A DNA stretch of 64,000 nt from Chondrilla cf. caribensis (Eukaryota > Porifera > Demospongiae > Chondrillida > Chondrillidae), in contig OZ026560.1 in assembly GCA_964020155.1 (NCBI GenBank), forward strand, positions 4,719,259-4,783,258. Reading direction: 5' to 3'. Below the pieces are notes generated by a model. The model was given only the letters and a program-made list of their open reading frames with translations. It did no database searches and was not told where the DNA came from. The position numbers and the translations under genes were made by a program. Numbering within the stretch: position 1 is the stretch's first letter; every line of letters starts with the position of its first letter. This document shows, one piece after another, positions 54,542-64,000 of the stretch.

Positions 54542-55197
54542 ATGAGTGTGTGTGTGTGTGTGTGTGTGTGTGGTGTTTGGTGTATGAAATCTGAATATCA
54601 ATAAACAATTTTTTTTATTCAGCTTTGGACTAAAAACATCATTGACGTGTATTTCTTTTTATTGCTGAACGTATTACTGGTTTTCTACAGCTTTCTACAA
54701 GGCAAGTTTAACATAAATTATAATTTTAATTAAATCTGCATTGAATTAATTCAAACCAATTTTGCAGTTTATCAATTCCGATCATTTGATGATGTTGGTC
54801 TTGAGGATATCGGTTTCATTGCATTGATTAGCGTAAGAGAAGTTTGTTGCCTGTTACTGGATTCTGTGTTATCATTTTCTTCTGTCTTCCATTCAGGCCA
54901 TTTTAATGTTGTTGTTTACGTTATTGTTTGTGTTTTTTACAATTGAAATGCATACACAATTTGGCTGGTGGATCTTCACATGGTTCAAAGTTCATCGCAA
55001 TGACACAGATGTAGAGCAGCAGCAGAAAAAACCTAAAACACCCACAAGTCATCTACGTTGTAAGTTGTGTTCAGGATTAGTTCATCTCGAAGCTTTGTGT
55101 CTTTCTGTGTGTGAATTCATGTGTGCATACATTTGTGTGATATGTGTGTCTGCATGCGTGTGTTTGTGTGTGTTTGTGAGTGAGTGTGTGTGTGTGT

Positions 55198-55258
<61 letters not shown>

Positions 55259-55605
55259 TGTTGTATGTGTTTATTTTGATGTGTGTCTTTGCATAACGAG
55301 TATTGTACCGTTGTGTACACTGTCATGTTAATCCTACACACATCTACCATTAGTTTACTACAGGTATTACCAGATCACGGTGGGGCTTGGATGGCTTTAT
55401 GTTCTGTTCTCAGTAAGCTTGAATCAACAAACCTTCATAGCGTGGAGATTGTGGTTACACTCACAATATCTTCCAACCTCTTGTACAGATGGTGTTTTTC
55501 ATTGGAGAAGTAGTTCTACTTCTAAATCCTTGTGATCCAGAATGGAGCCTCACTTTTGTGCTCATGTTGGTATGTCCACTGGGTCTATTGATTGGATACA
55601 TTGCA

Positions 55606-55675
<70 letters not shown>

Positions 55676-55962
55676 ATGTGCTCTATCTAGTATTTTTATA
55701 TATTTGACTACTATATTTTACATACGTACATGTACGTATGTCACAGTTTACTTTGTTTATATTCACATTGTACATATGTCACCTTGTCTGCATTCTTCCT
55801 TGCTTCAGGTTAGGAATGAGAACGTTGTGCTTACACTACTCTTGCTGTTTGTCATTCTGCTGTCAGCTGTCTTATACATGTTCAAATTTATCAGGTGAGA
55901 GTTGCTGAGGTGGTTGATTTGTAATTGGTTCTTTCCCTTATACGTACTATATATGTGTATGT

Positions 55963-56008
<46 letters not shown>

Positions 56009-58109
56009 GGTTGATAGGCTCTTGTCTACATCTCCAGGTTTGCCTCTGGTAGCTGCCCGCGGTGCATGTTGATGTCCGTCGTAAACATACTCAGTGAAAT
56101 GGATCGGGATCAGGAGATCGAGCATCTGACACTCTTTGGTGAGCTGGACACTCTCTTCGTGAGGTTCATCTGTAACGAGAACATTCCTTTGCCTCTTGTA
56201 ATACAGTGGAGCCTATATCAGCCACCTCCCTAGGATGGTGACTGTATAGTACAGTGGGACCTGTATGAACAGCCACCTCCCTAGGATGGCCACCTGTATA
56301 GTACAGTGGGACCTGTATGAACAGCCACCTCCCTAGGATGGTCACCTGTATAGTACAGTGGAACCTGTATGAACAGCCACCTCCCTAGGATGGTCACCTG
56401 TATAGTACAGTGGAACCTGTATGAACAGCCACCTCCCTAGGATGGTCACCTGTATAGTACAGTGGGACCTGTATGAACAGCCACCTCCCTAGGATGGTCA
56501 CCTGTGTAGTACAGTGGGACCTGTATGAACAGCCACCTCCCTAGGATGGTCACCTGTATAGTACAGTGGGACCTGTACGAACAGCCACCTCCCTAGGATG
56601 GTCACCTGTATAGTACAGTGGGACCTGTACGAACAGTCACCTCCCTAGGATGGTCACCTGTATAGTACATTGGGACCTGTACGAACAGCCACCTCCCTAG
56701 GATGCTCACCTGTATAGTATAGTGGGACCTGTATGAACAGCCACCTCCCTAGGATGGTCACCTGTATAGTACAGTGGGACCTGTACGAACAGCCACCTCC
56801 CTAGGATGGTCACCTGTATAGTACAGTGGGACCTGTACGAACAGTCACCTCCCTAGGATGGTCACCTGTATAGTACATTGGGACCTGTACGAACAGCCAC
56901 CTCCCTAGGATGGTCACCTGTATAGTACAGTGGGACCTGTATGAACAGCCACCTCCCTAGGATGGTCACCTGTATAGTACAGTGGGACCTGTATGAACAG
57001 CCACCTCCCTAGGATGGTCACCTGTATAGTATGGTGGGACCTGTATGAACAGCCACCTCCCTAAAATGGTCACCTGATAGAGTCCTGAAATACACATTTG
57101 TCATGCATACACATACATTTAGCTTGTGATAGTACAGTCTCTGATACAACCACAGAAATGAGGTCCCATAGGTGACCACACTAGACAGGTTCCACTGTAC
57201 ATGAGGTTCCATAGGTGACCACATTAGACAGGTCCCATTGTACAGGAGGTCCCATAGGTGACCACATTAGACAGGTTCCACTGTACATGAGGTCCCACAG
57301 GTGACCACATTAGACAGGTTCCACTGTACATGAGGTCCCACAGGTGACCACATTAGACAGGTTCCACTGTACATGAGGTTCCATAGGTGACCACATTAGA
57401 CAGGTTCCACTGTACATGAGGTCCCACAGGTGAACAAATTAGACAGGTTCCACTGTACATGAGGTCCCACGGGTGACCACATTAGACAGGCCCAAGTTTA
57501 GTATACTGGATGACCTCCACACAAGGGCACTTACACAGGGAGGATAACCTAGTACCAAGTGTGCCTATCAAATAAATGAATGCTACAATCTGAGTGAAAC
57601 ATCCTTTTCTTCCCACTAGCGGCCATCAACTTTTTCACTTCTGCCATCCTCTTCTTCATGGTGATCATTGTTGCTTTGAACTACAAAAAGGGCTTGGGAG
57701 ACCACTGTGAGTGTTGCTGTTGTTGTTGTTGTTGTTGTTGTTATTGTTGTGGCCATATCCAACTCTGTGGGTGTGTCTCACTTATATTGGGGTGTCCATT
57801 TCCCATATTCTGCAATTGTGGCAGTTTAACATGGGTGTGTCTTACAGTGGGTGTGCCTTACAGTGGGTGTGCCTAACTCATTGTGGGTGTGTCTTACAGT
57901 GGGTGTGCCTAACTCATTGTGGGTGTGTCTTACAGTGGGTGTGCCTAACTCATTGTGGGTGTGCCTCCGTGTTCATTTATGTAGTTCGTACGAAGTGGGA
58001 GAACAAGTCCAACAAGTTGTGGAAGTACTTGGACTTATCGTTCACCATCCCTCACCTCTTCAAGGAGCTCTTCTGCTTCTGGAAAGGATCAAAAACAACC
58101 AATTCTTGA
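50247..58109 (+). CDS. Multi-pass membrane protein, unrecognised
   Basis: Twelve exons: 50247-50409, 50968-51197, 51431-51511, 54623-54701, 54768-54832, 54897-55059, 55354-55412, 55489-55605, 55809-55894, 56038-56138, 57620-57706, 57985-58109; 451 residues, all phases consistent. About eight hydrophobic helices: a first helix (FIVAAIIQVVLIIGLQLTI), then an acidic Cys-containing loop of about 70 residues with NRS and NST glycosylation sites, then FVYIFFFIGCILYNIVILLL, VYFFLLLNVLLVFYSFL, LMLLFTLLFVFFTIE, YYQITVGLGWLYVLFSMVFF, FVLMLVCPLGLLIGYIA, VVLTLLLLFVILLSAVLYMF and FFTSAILFFMVIIVAL. A GSCPRC motif precedes the last helix. Exon 4 ends at a GC donor (GCAAGT). I cannot place it in a known family. 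Confidence 0.8.
50662..50886. repeat. (GT)n array, intron 1 of the membrane protein gene
   Basis: GT run with two copies of GCACGTGTGTGTATGTTTGT interruption. Confidence 0.9.
51871..52098. repeat. 26-bp palindrome-containing minisatellite
   Basis: About nine near-identical copies of ACTATATAGTAGGTACTGTA plus TATGCT; ACTATATAGT is a perfect palindrome. Confidence 0.95.
52751..54500 (+). mobile_element. 5'-truncated non-LTR retrotransposon, R2/NeSL-like
   Basis: Open frame from about 52751 (ATG at 52798) to the stop at 54235-54237, then a 3' UTR and a run of about 50 A. The protein lacks the catalytic palm and starts at the reverse transcriptase thumb (AWLMWSGMKANVPKC, HFLGAPV). Near its C-terminus are a zinc knuckle CNLCGQRQTLLHILNACPHA and a restriction-like endonuclease core (SRPDITVWDQTRITLIELTV, then RKTHRYRDL), which is typical of R2/NeSL-type elements with a C-terminal nuclease. 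The coding frame is uninterrupted over 480 codons, so the insertion is young. It sits in intron 3 of the membrane protein gene in the same orientation, inside a (GT)n/(GA)n microsatellite. Confidence 0.82.
54501..54573. repeat. (GA)n-(GT)n microsatellite after the retrotransposon
   Basis: GA run then ATGAATGA and GT run. Mirrors the (GT)n GAGTGAGAGAGAG just 5' of the insertion (52721-52750). Confidence 0.9.
55185..55257. repeat. (GT)n microsatellite
   Basis: Intron 6 of the membrane protein gene. Confidence 0.9.
55606..55672. repeat. (GT)n at a splice donor
   Basis: Starts at the donor of exon 55489-55605 (GTGAGTGTGTG). Confidence 0.9.
56204..57490. mobile_element. Inverted-repeat element with both arms tandemly expanded
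   Basis: Left arm 56204-57075: about 16 copies of a 52-base unit (CAGTGGGACCTGTATGAACA GCCACCTCCCTAGGATGGTC). Right arm 57151-57490: about eight copies of a 43-base unit (GTGACCACATTAGACAGGTT CCACTGTA). The right unit is a diverged inverse of the left (GGTGACCA versus TGGTCACC; AGGTTCCACTG versus CAGTGGAACCT). Confidence 0.75.
57838..57965. repeat. 36-bp minisatellite with acceptor-like TTACAG
   Basis: Three copies of CTTACAGTGGGTGTGCCTAA CTCATTGTGGGTGTGT just upstream of the exon 57985 acceptor. A (TGT)n sits at 57716-57743. Confidence 0.85.
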
Positions 58110-59141
58110 GTGTATCATCGTACAATCACCCCTACCCGCCTTCAACAGACAAACATGAAGTTTTGCATTCCTTGCATGAGTATGACTGTACATAGCCTGT
58201 GATAGTCTTTTCAAACTTGTTAGATGTGTCCCTTGTTGTCTGAACAGTTGCAATGTACAATGGTTTATTTATTCTGGCTCAGCAGGACTACCCTCCTCAG
58301 GTCTAGCTTGCGTCGGCAGTAGCCCTGTGTGATATGATTGTGATCATGTGATATGATGGCGATCATGCGATTATTGTTCTCGACATTCACCAACCTGATC
58401 ATGAGTTAACCGTTATTGTGATGATGATTCCTCTCACTTGCTTCCAGAAAATGTACGTATGTTAGTGTTTTCAGCTCAAAACTAGACGGAGTTGTTTTGT
58501 TCCGAATGCATAGCTTCGTCAGCTCATTATTTTAATTTCCTCTACTTTTAAACTTGCTTTCATGGACTAAGTGTAATGCACCAAATTTCAGTCATTGTAG
58601 GAAACTCCAAATGACAGTACTGTATTACGTGACTATGGTGGTAGCAATGCCTAATACGTATACACTTATCGTTACGCACAATTTACCATTATATCCCACA
58701 GTTCTAGGCCTTGTACGTTGTATCATGGGCACACTCACTCTCGTCTCTCATGCAATCACTAAAATAGTGTGAGGTACAGATCATGACCACTGTTGTGGAC
58801 CATTTTGAATTCTTGAAAGTGGAACAGTGATGGAGTCAATTACCACTTTGGCTTGAATTCAGGAAGGCAATGTGTCTGGCTATGCAAGACTATGACACGT
58901 AGTTTGACGCCACAATTGCACCAGTATTGAAGTACATTATTCAATAATAAGATAAAGCGTACTATAGCGAAACTGTAATCAGTGCAAATAAAATAGCATC
59001 AACATAGCTGTAATGATGATACCAACAGCAAGGGATGTATAACAATTATATTATACACACAGGTAATGTATGTACAATAATGTACGCACAGCAACATGTA
59101 CTTAGCACCACAAACATGATTAGTGTCCAGGTGGTTGCTAC
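58110..59141. other. Convergent intergenic region, no gene recognised
   Basis: Between the membrane protein gene (+) and the 124-residue gene (-). AATAAA at about 58987-58992 is a weak polyadenylation candidate. A 72-codon ORF at 58554-58772 has no recognisable features. Confidence 0.4.
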
Positions 59142-61884
59142 TCATGTGTTTGGGTCATCAGTGGTGGGTTGATCTTGGGAATTACCCTCTATGCTGGTCC
59201 CAGCTGGGACATTCCCCTCTACTTTTCTTAATTTGGCCCTCTGTTGCAAATTTGGAACCAGTGCTGCTGGCGATCGTTTCGTTTGTATCTAAAGGAAGAC
59301 TTTCTATGAGACATTACCACACACTGAGATTCCTGCTACAAACCTTTTCCACTTGGTCATTTTGTTGTTGCTGCTTTTTATGTGTAGCTTTTAAAGCAGT
59401 CACCAGATAAGCATCTCGTTGACACGTTATTTCTGAGTTCAGGAACATAAACATGCCTGACATTTCATGCTAAATGAACTGATTCAAAGGAGAGGTGCGA
59501 GAGTGGGCTCCCCCCACCAGGCCGATATCCACTAATCCTGGGCAATATACAGTGCAACTTACTTAGTAAGTACCTGGGTTAGTACACACTCCTGGTTAGT
59601 ACACACTGCTGGTTAGTACACACTCCTGGTTAGTACACACTCCTGGTTAGTACACACTCCTGGTTAGCACACACTCCTGGTTAGTACAAACTCCTAGTTA
59701 GTACATACTCCTGGTTAGTGAGTACACTTCACTCAGTCCCTAACTCATGTACACTATGTCAACCAGTACTGGTAGTAAATACAGTGCAACTTGCTCAGTA
59801 AGTACCCGGGTTAGTACACACTCCTGGTTAGTGAGTACACTTCACTCAGTCCCTAACTCATGTACACCATGTTAACCAGTACTGGTAGTAAATACCTCTG
59901 ATAAGAAGTACATATTTGGTGTGCCCTTCAAAACTACTACTAAGCAAGTTGGACTGGACTTGGGTATCTCTAATTATTCACAAGATCTGAAAAAAGGAAG
60001 TGACATCATATCAGATCTGAAAAAAGGAAGTGACATCATATTGGATCAGTCGCAAGATAGCATACATGATTTAGTATAGCCATGGACCCTAGATACCCAG
60101 TATTGGACACTATGCAGCTGTAGCATACATGATTTAGTACAGCCATGGACCCTAGATACCCAGTATTGGACACTATGCAGCTGTAGCCTGTTTAGGTGTG
60201 CTGAAGCAGTGATGAAGTCAATAACCACCTCACCTTGCTGTTGCACACCTAGACATTAGCCATGTGAAGCTATTGGCGGAGTCGAGGTGTTGAAATGTGC
60301 GAGCAAGGAATTGTAGTACAGATCCAAGCAAGGGGACACCATGACATTTAGTTATATCAGGATAATGATAGGGACTAGTTAGTTGAATCTCTGCAAGCTG
60401 ATATACCCCACCACATTAGTAGTGTCCCCACCACACTAGTAGTGTCCCCACCACACTAGTAGTGTCCCCACCACACTAGTAGTGTCCCCACCACACTAGC
60501 AGTGTCCCCACCACACTAGCAGTGTCCCCACCACACTAGCAGTGTCCCACCACACTAGCAGTGTCCCCACCACAATAGTAGTGTCCCCACCACAATAGCA
60601 GTGTCCCCACCACACTAGCAGTGTCCCCACCACACTAGCAGTGTCCCCACCACATTAGTAGTGTCCCCACCACACTACCAGTGTCCCCACCACACTACCA
60701 GTGTCCCCACCACACTAGTAGTGTCCCCACCACACTAGCAGTGTCCCCACCACACTAGCAGTGTCCCACCACACTAGCAGTGTCCCCACCACAATAGTAG
60801 TGTCCCCACCACACTAGCAGTGTCCCCACCACAATAGCAGTGTCCCACCACACTACCAGTGTCCCCACCACACTAGCAGTGTCCCACCACACTAGCAGTG
60901 TCCCACCACAATAGTAGTGTCCCCACCACACTAGCAGTGTCCCACCACACTAGTAGTGTCCCCACCACACTAGCAGTGTCCCACCACACTAGCAGTGTCC
61001 CCACCACAATAGTAGTGTCCCCACCACACTAGCAGTGTCCCCACCACACTAGCAGTGTCCCCACCACAATAGCAGTGTCCCCACCACACTAGCAGTGTCC
61101 CCACCACACTAGCAGTGTCCCCACCACACTAGCAGTGTCCCCACCACAATAGCAGTGTCCCCACCACACTAGTAGTGTCCCCACCACAATAACAGTGTCC
61201 CCACCACACTAGCAGTGTCCCACCACACTAGTAGTGTCCCACCACAATAGCAGTGTCCCCACCACACTAGCAGTGTCCCCACCACAATAGCAGTGTCCCC
61301 ACCACACTAGCAGTGTCCCACCAACCTTGAGCTGCACTGAAATCCTCATCTCCAATCTTGACATATTCTTTAATTTTGAACCTCTACGATGGGGTGAACA
61401 AGTGGAAAAGTCGAGTTGGAGCTGCCAACGCCATAGTGTACATGAGTTAGGGACTGATACTCCCTCCAGACTCCAAATACGACAGCACACTATATTGAGA
61501 GTACCACACTATCGAACCATTAAAATTAATAGTAAGCTATACATTTGCCAATGCTCTATGAACCAACTTCACTGTAATCATCTCAACGGTTTACATGGAA
61601 TATATTCATAAAGTGTATCCTTTTCGAACTACGCTGGGGTACATACTCACGTTATGACTTTTAGAGCTGAAGTTGGAGAAATTTCTTTCGTCTCGCGATG
61701 GAAGTTCTTTTAATAACTCCTTCTACAAAATAGAGGGATAAACGTCTATAAAATACGCTTGGGTAATTCGCTATCGTGATAAACTATCAAATGAAAGTAA
61801 TTGCATAAAATATGTGGAATTCAATATTAGCAACAGAAAGCAAACTCGATATTCGAACATGTCGCGGGGACTTACGGTAGCCAT
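59142..61884 (-). CDS. Small charged protein, unrecognised
   Basis: Five exons: 61884-61876 (only MAT), 61722-61651, 61383-61326, 59432-59344, 59288-59142; 124 residues with all phases agreeing. The sequence is polar and basic: KELLKELPSRDERNF, HNRFKIKEYVKIGDEDFSAA, ALKATHKKQQQQNDQVEK, then a Pro/Thr/Asp-rich tail ending TTDDPNT. No membrane or signal segment; the middle could be a short helix. The 9-base first exon followed by a GTAAGT donor is unusual but matches the ATGGCNAC context of other starts here. Intron 3 is nearly 1.9 kb and contains a 20-bp satellite and a MITE. No family recognised. Confidence 0.65.
59550..59956. mobile_element. MITE with internal tandem repeat
   Basis: Ends CAGTGCAACTTACTTAGTAA / AAGCAAGTTGGACTG; internal 20-base TTAGTACACACTCCTGG units; a second partial left end at 59781. 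Same family as 43791-44033. Confidence 0.72.
59980..60184. repeat. Two short direct duplications
   Basis: GATCTGAAAAAAGGAAGTGACATCATAT occurs twice in tandem (about 59984-60040), and a 65-base block around GCATACATGATTTAGTA to TATGCAGCTGTA occurs twice (60059-60184). Confidence 0.85.
60408..61322. repeat. 20-bp satellite CCCCACCACACTAGCAGTGT
   Basis: About 46 copies with CTAG/ATAG and GTAG/GCAG variants and occasional C deletions. It runs right up to the exon 61383-61326 donor. Confidence 0.95.
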
Positions 61885-62070
61885 TTTGCCGATATTTCCG
61901 ATGTAATAACGGTAATAGATACAGTTAAAAATGTTCGCCAGTGAAATAATTGCTCATAATACATCATAACACACAATAATATAACGGCTGGTTCTCTAAT
62001 CTGTACGTATATGAAATAAAAACACATAATACATATTTTTGAATACAATGTCGTTTGCTCAATGTTACAA

Positions 62071-62403
62071 TTAGTAAAGGAAATCAATATGTTCGCTGTA
62101 TTTTTCTGCTATTACGGGTCTCTTTAACTTCAAGGTTGGAGCTGTACATGAGGAGAAGGTGAATGCTGTGAAATATCTGAATTGGTACACGTTGTCATGG
62201 TTACTCACTTAACTCTGTGCCAGCTACAGAAAAATCCCCTTCCAGAACTGTCCACCGCATAATCTACAAATGAAAAGTAGTTTGAGTACAACAAAGAATA
62301 ACGAAGTGTTACGTATGTGGTCGATGTGGACTTGGATGTACAGCATTTGCAAAATAAACACACACATGCACACATGCATGGACACACGCGCACACACATG
62401 CAC

Positions 62404-62460
<57 letters not shown>

Positions 62461-62481
62461 CACACAACACACACGTAAACA

Positions 62482-62547
<66 letters not shown>

Positions 62548-63387
62548 TGTATACATACAGGGGTTTCATACCCAGACATACAACTATTAATCACACACTT
62601 TTTGCGATTTTGAAGTAGCTTTCATATTGATCTTATCTATTCCTCTCTTTATCATCTTCAAGACAACTTTGTCCCCTTCACCATCAATGATGTCATCAAC
62701 TGTGATTGCCATGCTCCCTACGGCTCGACATTCCCTGACAGCCTCTGGACTCAGTTTGCTGGTAGGTAGTGCAGTGTTTTCATCAAATTCAACCTAATGT
62801 GATGTAGGTAGATGGAGTCTTCAAGCTTGAGAAAAGCCACACGCATGAGAAAAGCCACACGCACGAGCTTACACGCCACACACACGAGCTTACACGCCAC
62901 ACGCATAAGCTTACACGCCACGCGCATGCACATACACAGTACAAACTGCTACCTATCTCACTTTGCCATCTCTATGTACGTACATCGTCATGGTAATATT
63001 AACTGAAAATGTGTGAGTGTAACCATGGCAAGTACTGACAGTCAAAATCAAATTTCACTTTCAGATAATGTCACCATGGTGATGTACATACAAATGACAG
63101 GCGAAAGTGAAATAGGCAGCAGTGTGTGTGTGCATGCGTGCGTGCGTGTGTGTGTGTGTGCGTGTGTGTGTGTGTGCGTGTGTGTGTACACCATTTAATG
63201 TACACTCGTCCTCAATTACCTTTATGGTGAGGAGACACACCAAGTAAGTTCTCTTGTCCCCGATGATGACAGCATTGCTGACTATCGGGAGCTCAGCCTT
63301 GATCATCTGCTCCAGAGGAACAGGAGCCACCTTGTCACCGTTGGCCAGTATGATCAGCTCTGGAAGGACAATGTAGAGGTTCAGATA

Positions 63388-63455
<68 letters not shown>

Positions 63456-63472
63456 AGCATGTGTGTGTGTGC

Positions 63473-63518
<46 letters not shown>

Positions 63519-64000
63519 ATGTGCATGTGTGTGTGTGCATGTGCATGTGTGCATGTGTGTGTGTGCATGTGTGCATGTGCATGTGTGTGTAATTGAGTGA
63601 GTGCGCACATGCATTTCATCCACAGAACTAATTGGTCAAAACTCATTCATTCATTGAACTTATTCTCTCACTTACTCACAATCTCACCCATGAAGCAGTT
63701 TCATGTGATCATACATCCATCTCATGTGACCAATACCCACCCACTCAGTTCTCCACCCACTCACTTCTCCACCCACTCACTTCTCCACCCACTCACTTCT
63801 CCACCCACTCACTTCTCCACCCACTCAGTTCTCCACCCACTCACTTGTCCACCCACTCACTTCTCCACCCACTCACTTCTCCACCCACTCAGTTCTCCAC
63901 GCACTCACTTCTCCACCCACTCAGTTCTCCACGCACTCACTTCTCCACCCACCTTTCATCCTTCCAGTAATGTACAAGTAGCCGTCCTTATCAATTCGTC
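62071..64000 (-). CDS. ACSBG: Acyl-CoA synthetase bubblegum (ACSBG), 3' part
   Basis: C-terminal exons: 64000 (edge)-63953, 63359-63220, 62793-62599, 62263-62209, 62141-62071, in frame throughout. The residues include [58 protein letters not shown], then [33 protein letters not shown], and the end [20 protein letters not shown] plus FLY. These match the hinge and C-terminal lobe of bubblegum-type long-chain acyl-CoA synthetases, which activate fatty acids to acyl-CoA with ATP. The N-terminal AMP-binding part lies beyond the window. The stop is 187 bases from the start of the next gene on the same strand. Confidence 0.9.
62361..62544. repeat. (CA)n array, ACSBG intron
   Basis: CA run with ATGC and ACGTAA interruptions. 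Confidence 0.9.
62815..62935. repeat. ACACGCAYRAGCTTACACGCC repeat, ACSBG intron
   Basis: About six imperfect 21-23 base units (CACACGCATGAGAAAAGC, CACGAGCTTACACGC) immediately upstream (sense) of exon 62793-62599. Confidence 0.8.
63120..63188. repeat. (GT)n with GC interruptions, ACSBG intron
   Basis: GT-rich tract with GCGT interruptions. Confidence 0.85.
63391..63592. repeat. (GT)n array, ACSBG intron
   Basis: GT run degrading into GTGCAT units. Confidence 0.9.
63734..63952. repeat. 16-bp donor-like minisatellite, ACSBG intron
   Basis: About 13 copies of CACCCACTCACTTCTC. On the sense strand each reads GAGAAGTGAGTGGGTG, and the array begins at the real donor GTGGGTGGAGAAG of exon 64000-63953. 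Confidence 0.92.

Noticed and set aside
60046..61490. ORF reading into the 20-bp satellite as the fourth exon of the small gene
   Set aside because: The donor at 61326 and the exon at 59432-59344 restore a consistent phase; the satellite read-through is not needed.

Overview
The window is eukaryotic and metazoan. Genes are split into many short exons with GT-AG introns, and the recognisable proteins are animal ones (SKI3/TTC37, UQCR11, cyclin-Q, PIAS, DENND3, APC11, a SWEET transporter, an endosomal syntaxin, ACSBG). Gene density is high (about 12 genes in 64 kb), several neighbours are head-to-head with only 0.14-0.45 kb between start codons, and introns are filled with micro- and minisatellites. 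This fits a compact early-branching marine invertebrate such as a demosponge. That placement is inference; no diagnostic marker is present.

Layout. 1-2830 (-): 5' part of SKI3, running off the left edge. 2831-7247: a duplicated, repeat-rich zone with two copies of a putative exon, a transposon-derived ORF fragment, an inverted copy of a SKI3 exon and a 1.2-kb (TG)n array. 7248-11513: two divergent single-exon paralogues of an unrecognised family, with a decayed SKI3 exon-2 copy between them. 11823-12593 (+): UQCR11. 13897-15557 (-): cyclin-Q. 16010-24234 (+): PIAS SUMO ligase. 24956-41518 (-): DENND3, about 36 exons. 41657-42537 (+): APC11. 42601-46081 (-): SWEET sugar transporter. 46540-50033 (-): syntaxin 7/12-like SNARE. 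50247-58109 (+): an unrecognised multi-pass membrane protein whose third intron holds a 5'-truncated non-LTR retrotransposon. 59142-61884 (-): an unrecognised 124-residue protein. 62071-64000 (-): 3' part of ACSBG, running off the right edge.

The genes do not form a pathway; they are housekeeping and trafficking genes (RNA surveillance, respiratory complex III, CDK10 partner, SUMOylation, Rab12 GEF, APC/C, sugar transport, endosomal fusion, lipid activation). The unusual biology is in the introns. Several minisatellites carry splice-site-like motifs or start at a splice site, and a 9-bp TGTACTG satellite lies in the same orientation relative to transcription in every gene that contains it. 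Several families of TA-flanked inverted-repeat elements are scattered through introns, and one of them has tandemly amplified both arms. Exon boundaries were read by eye from frame continuity, GT/AG sites and remembered family alignments.
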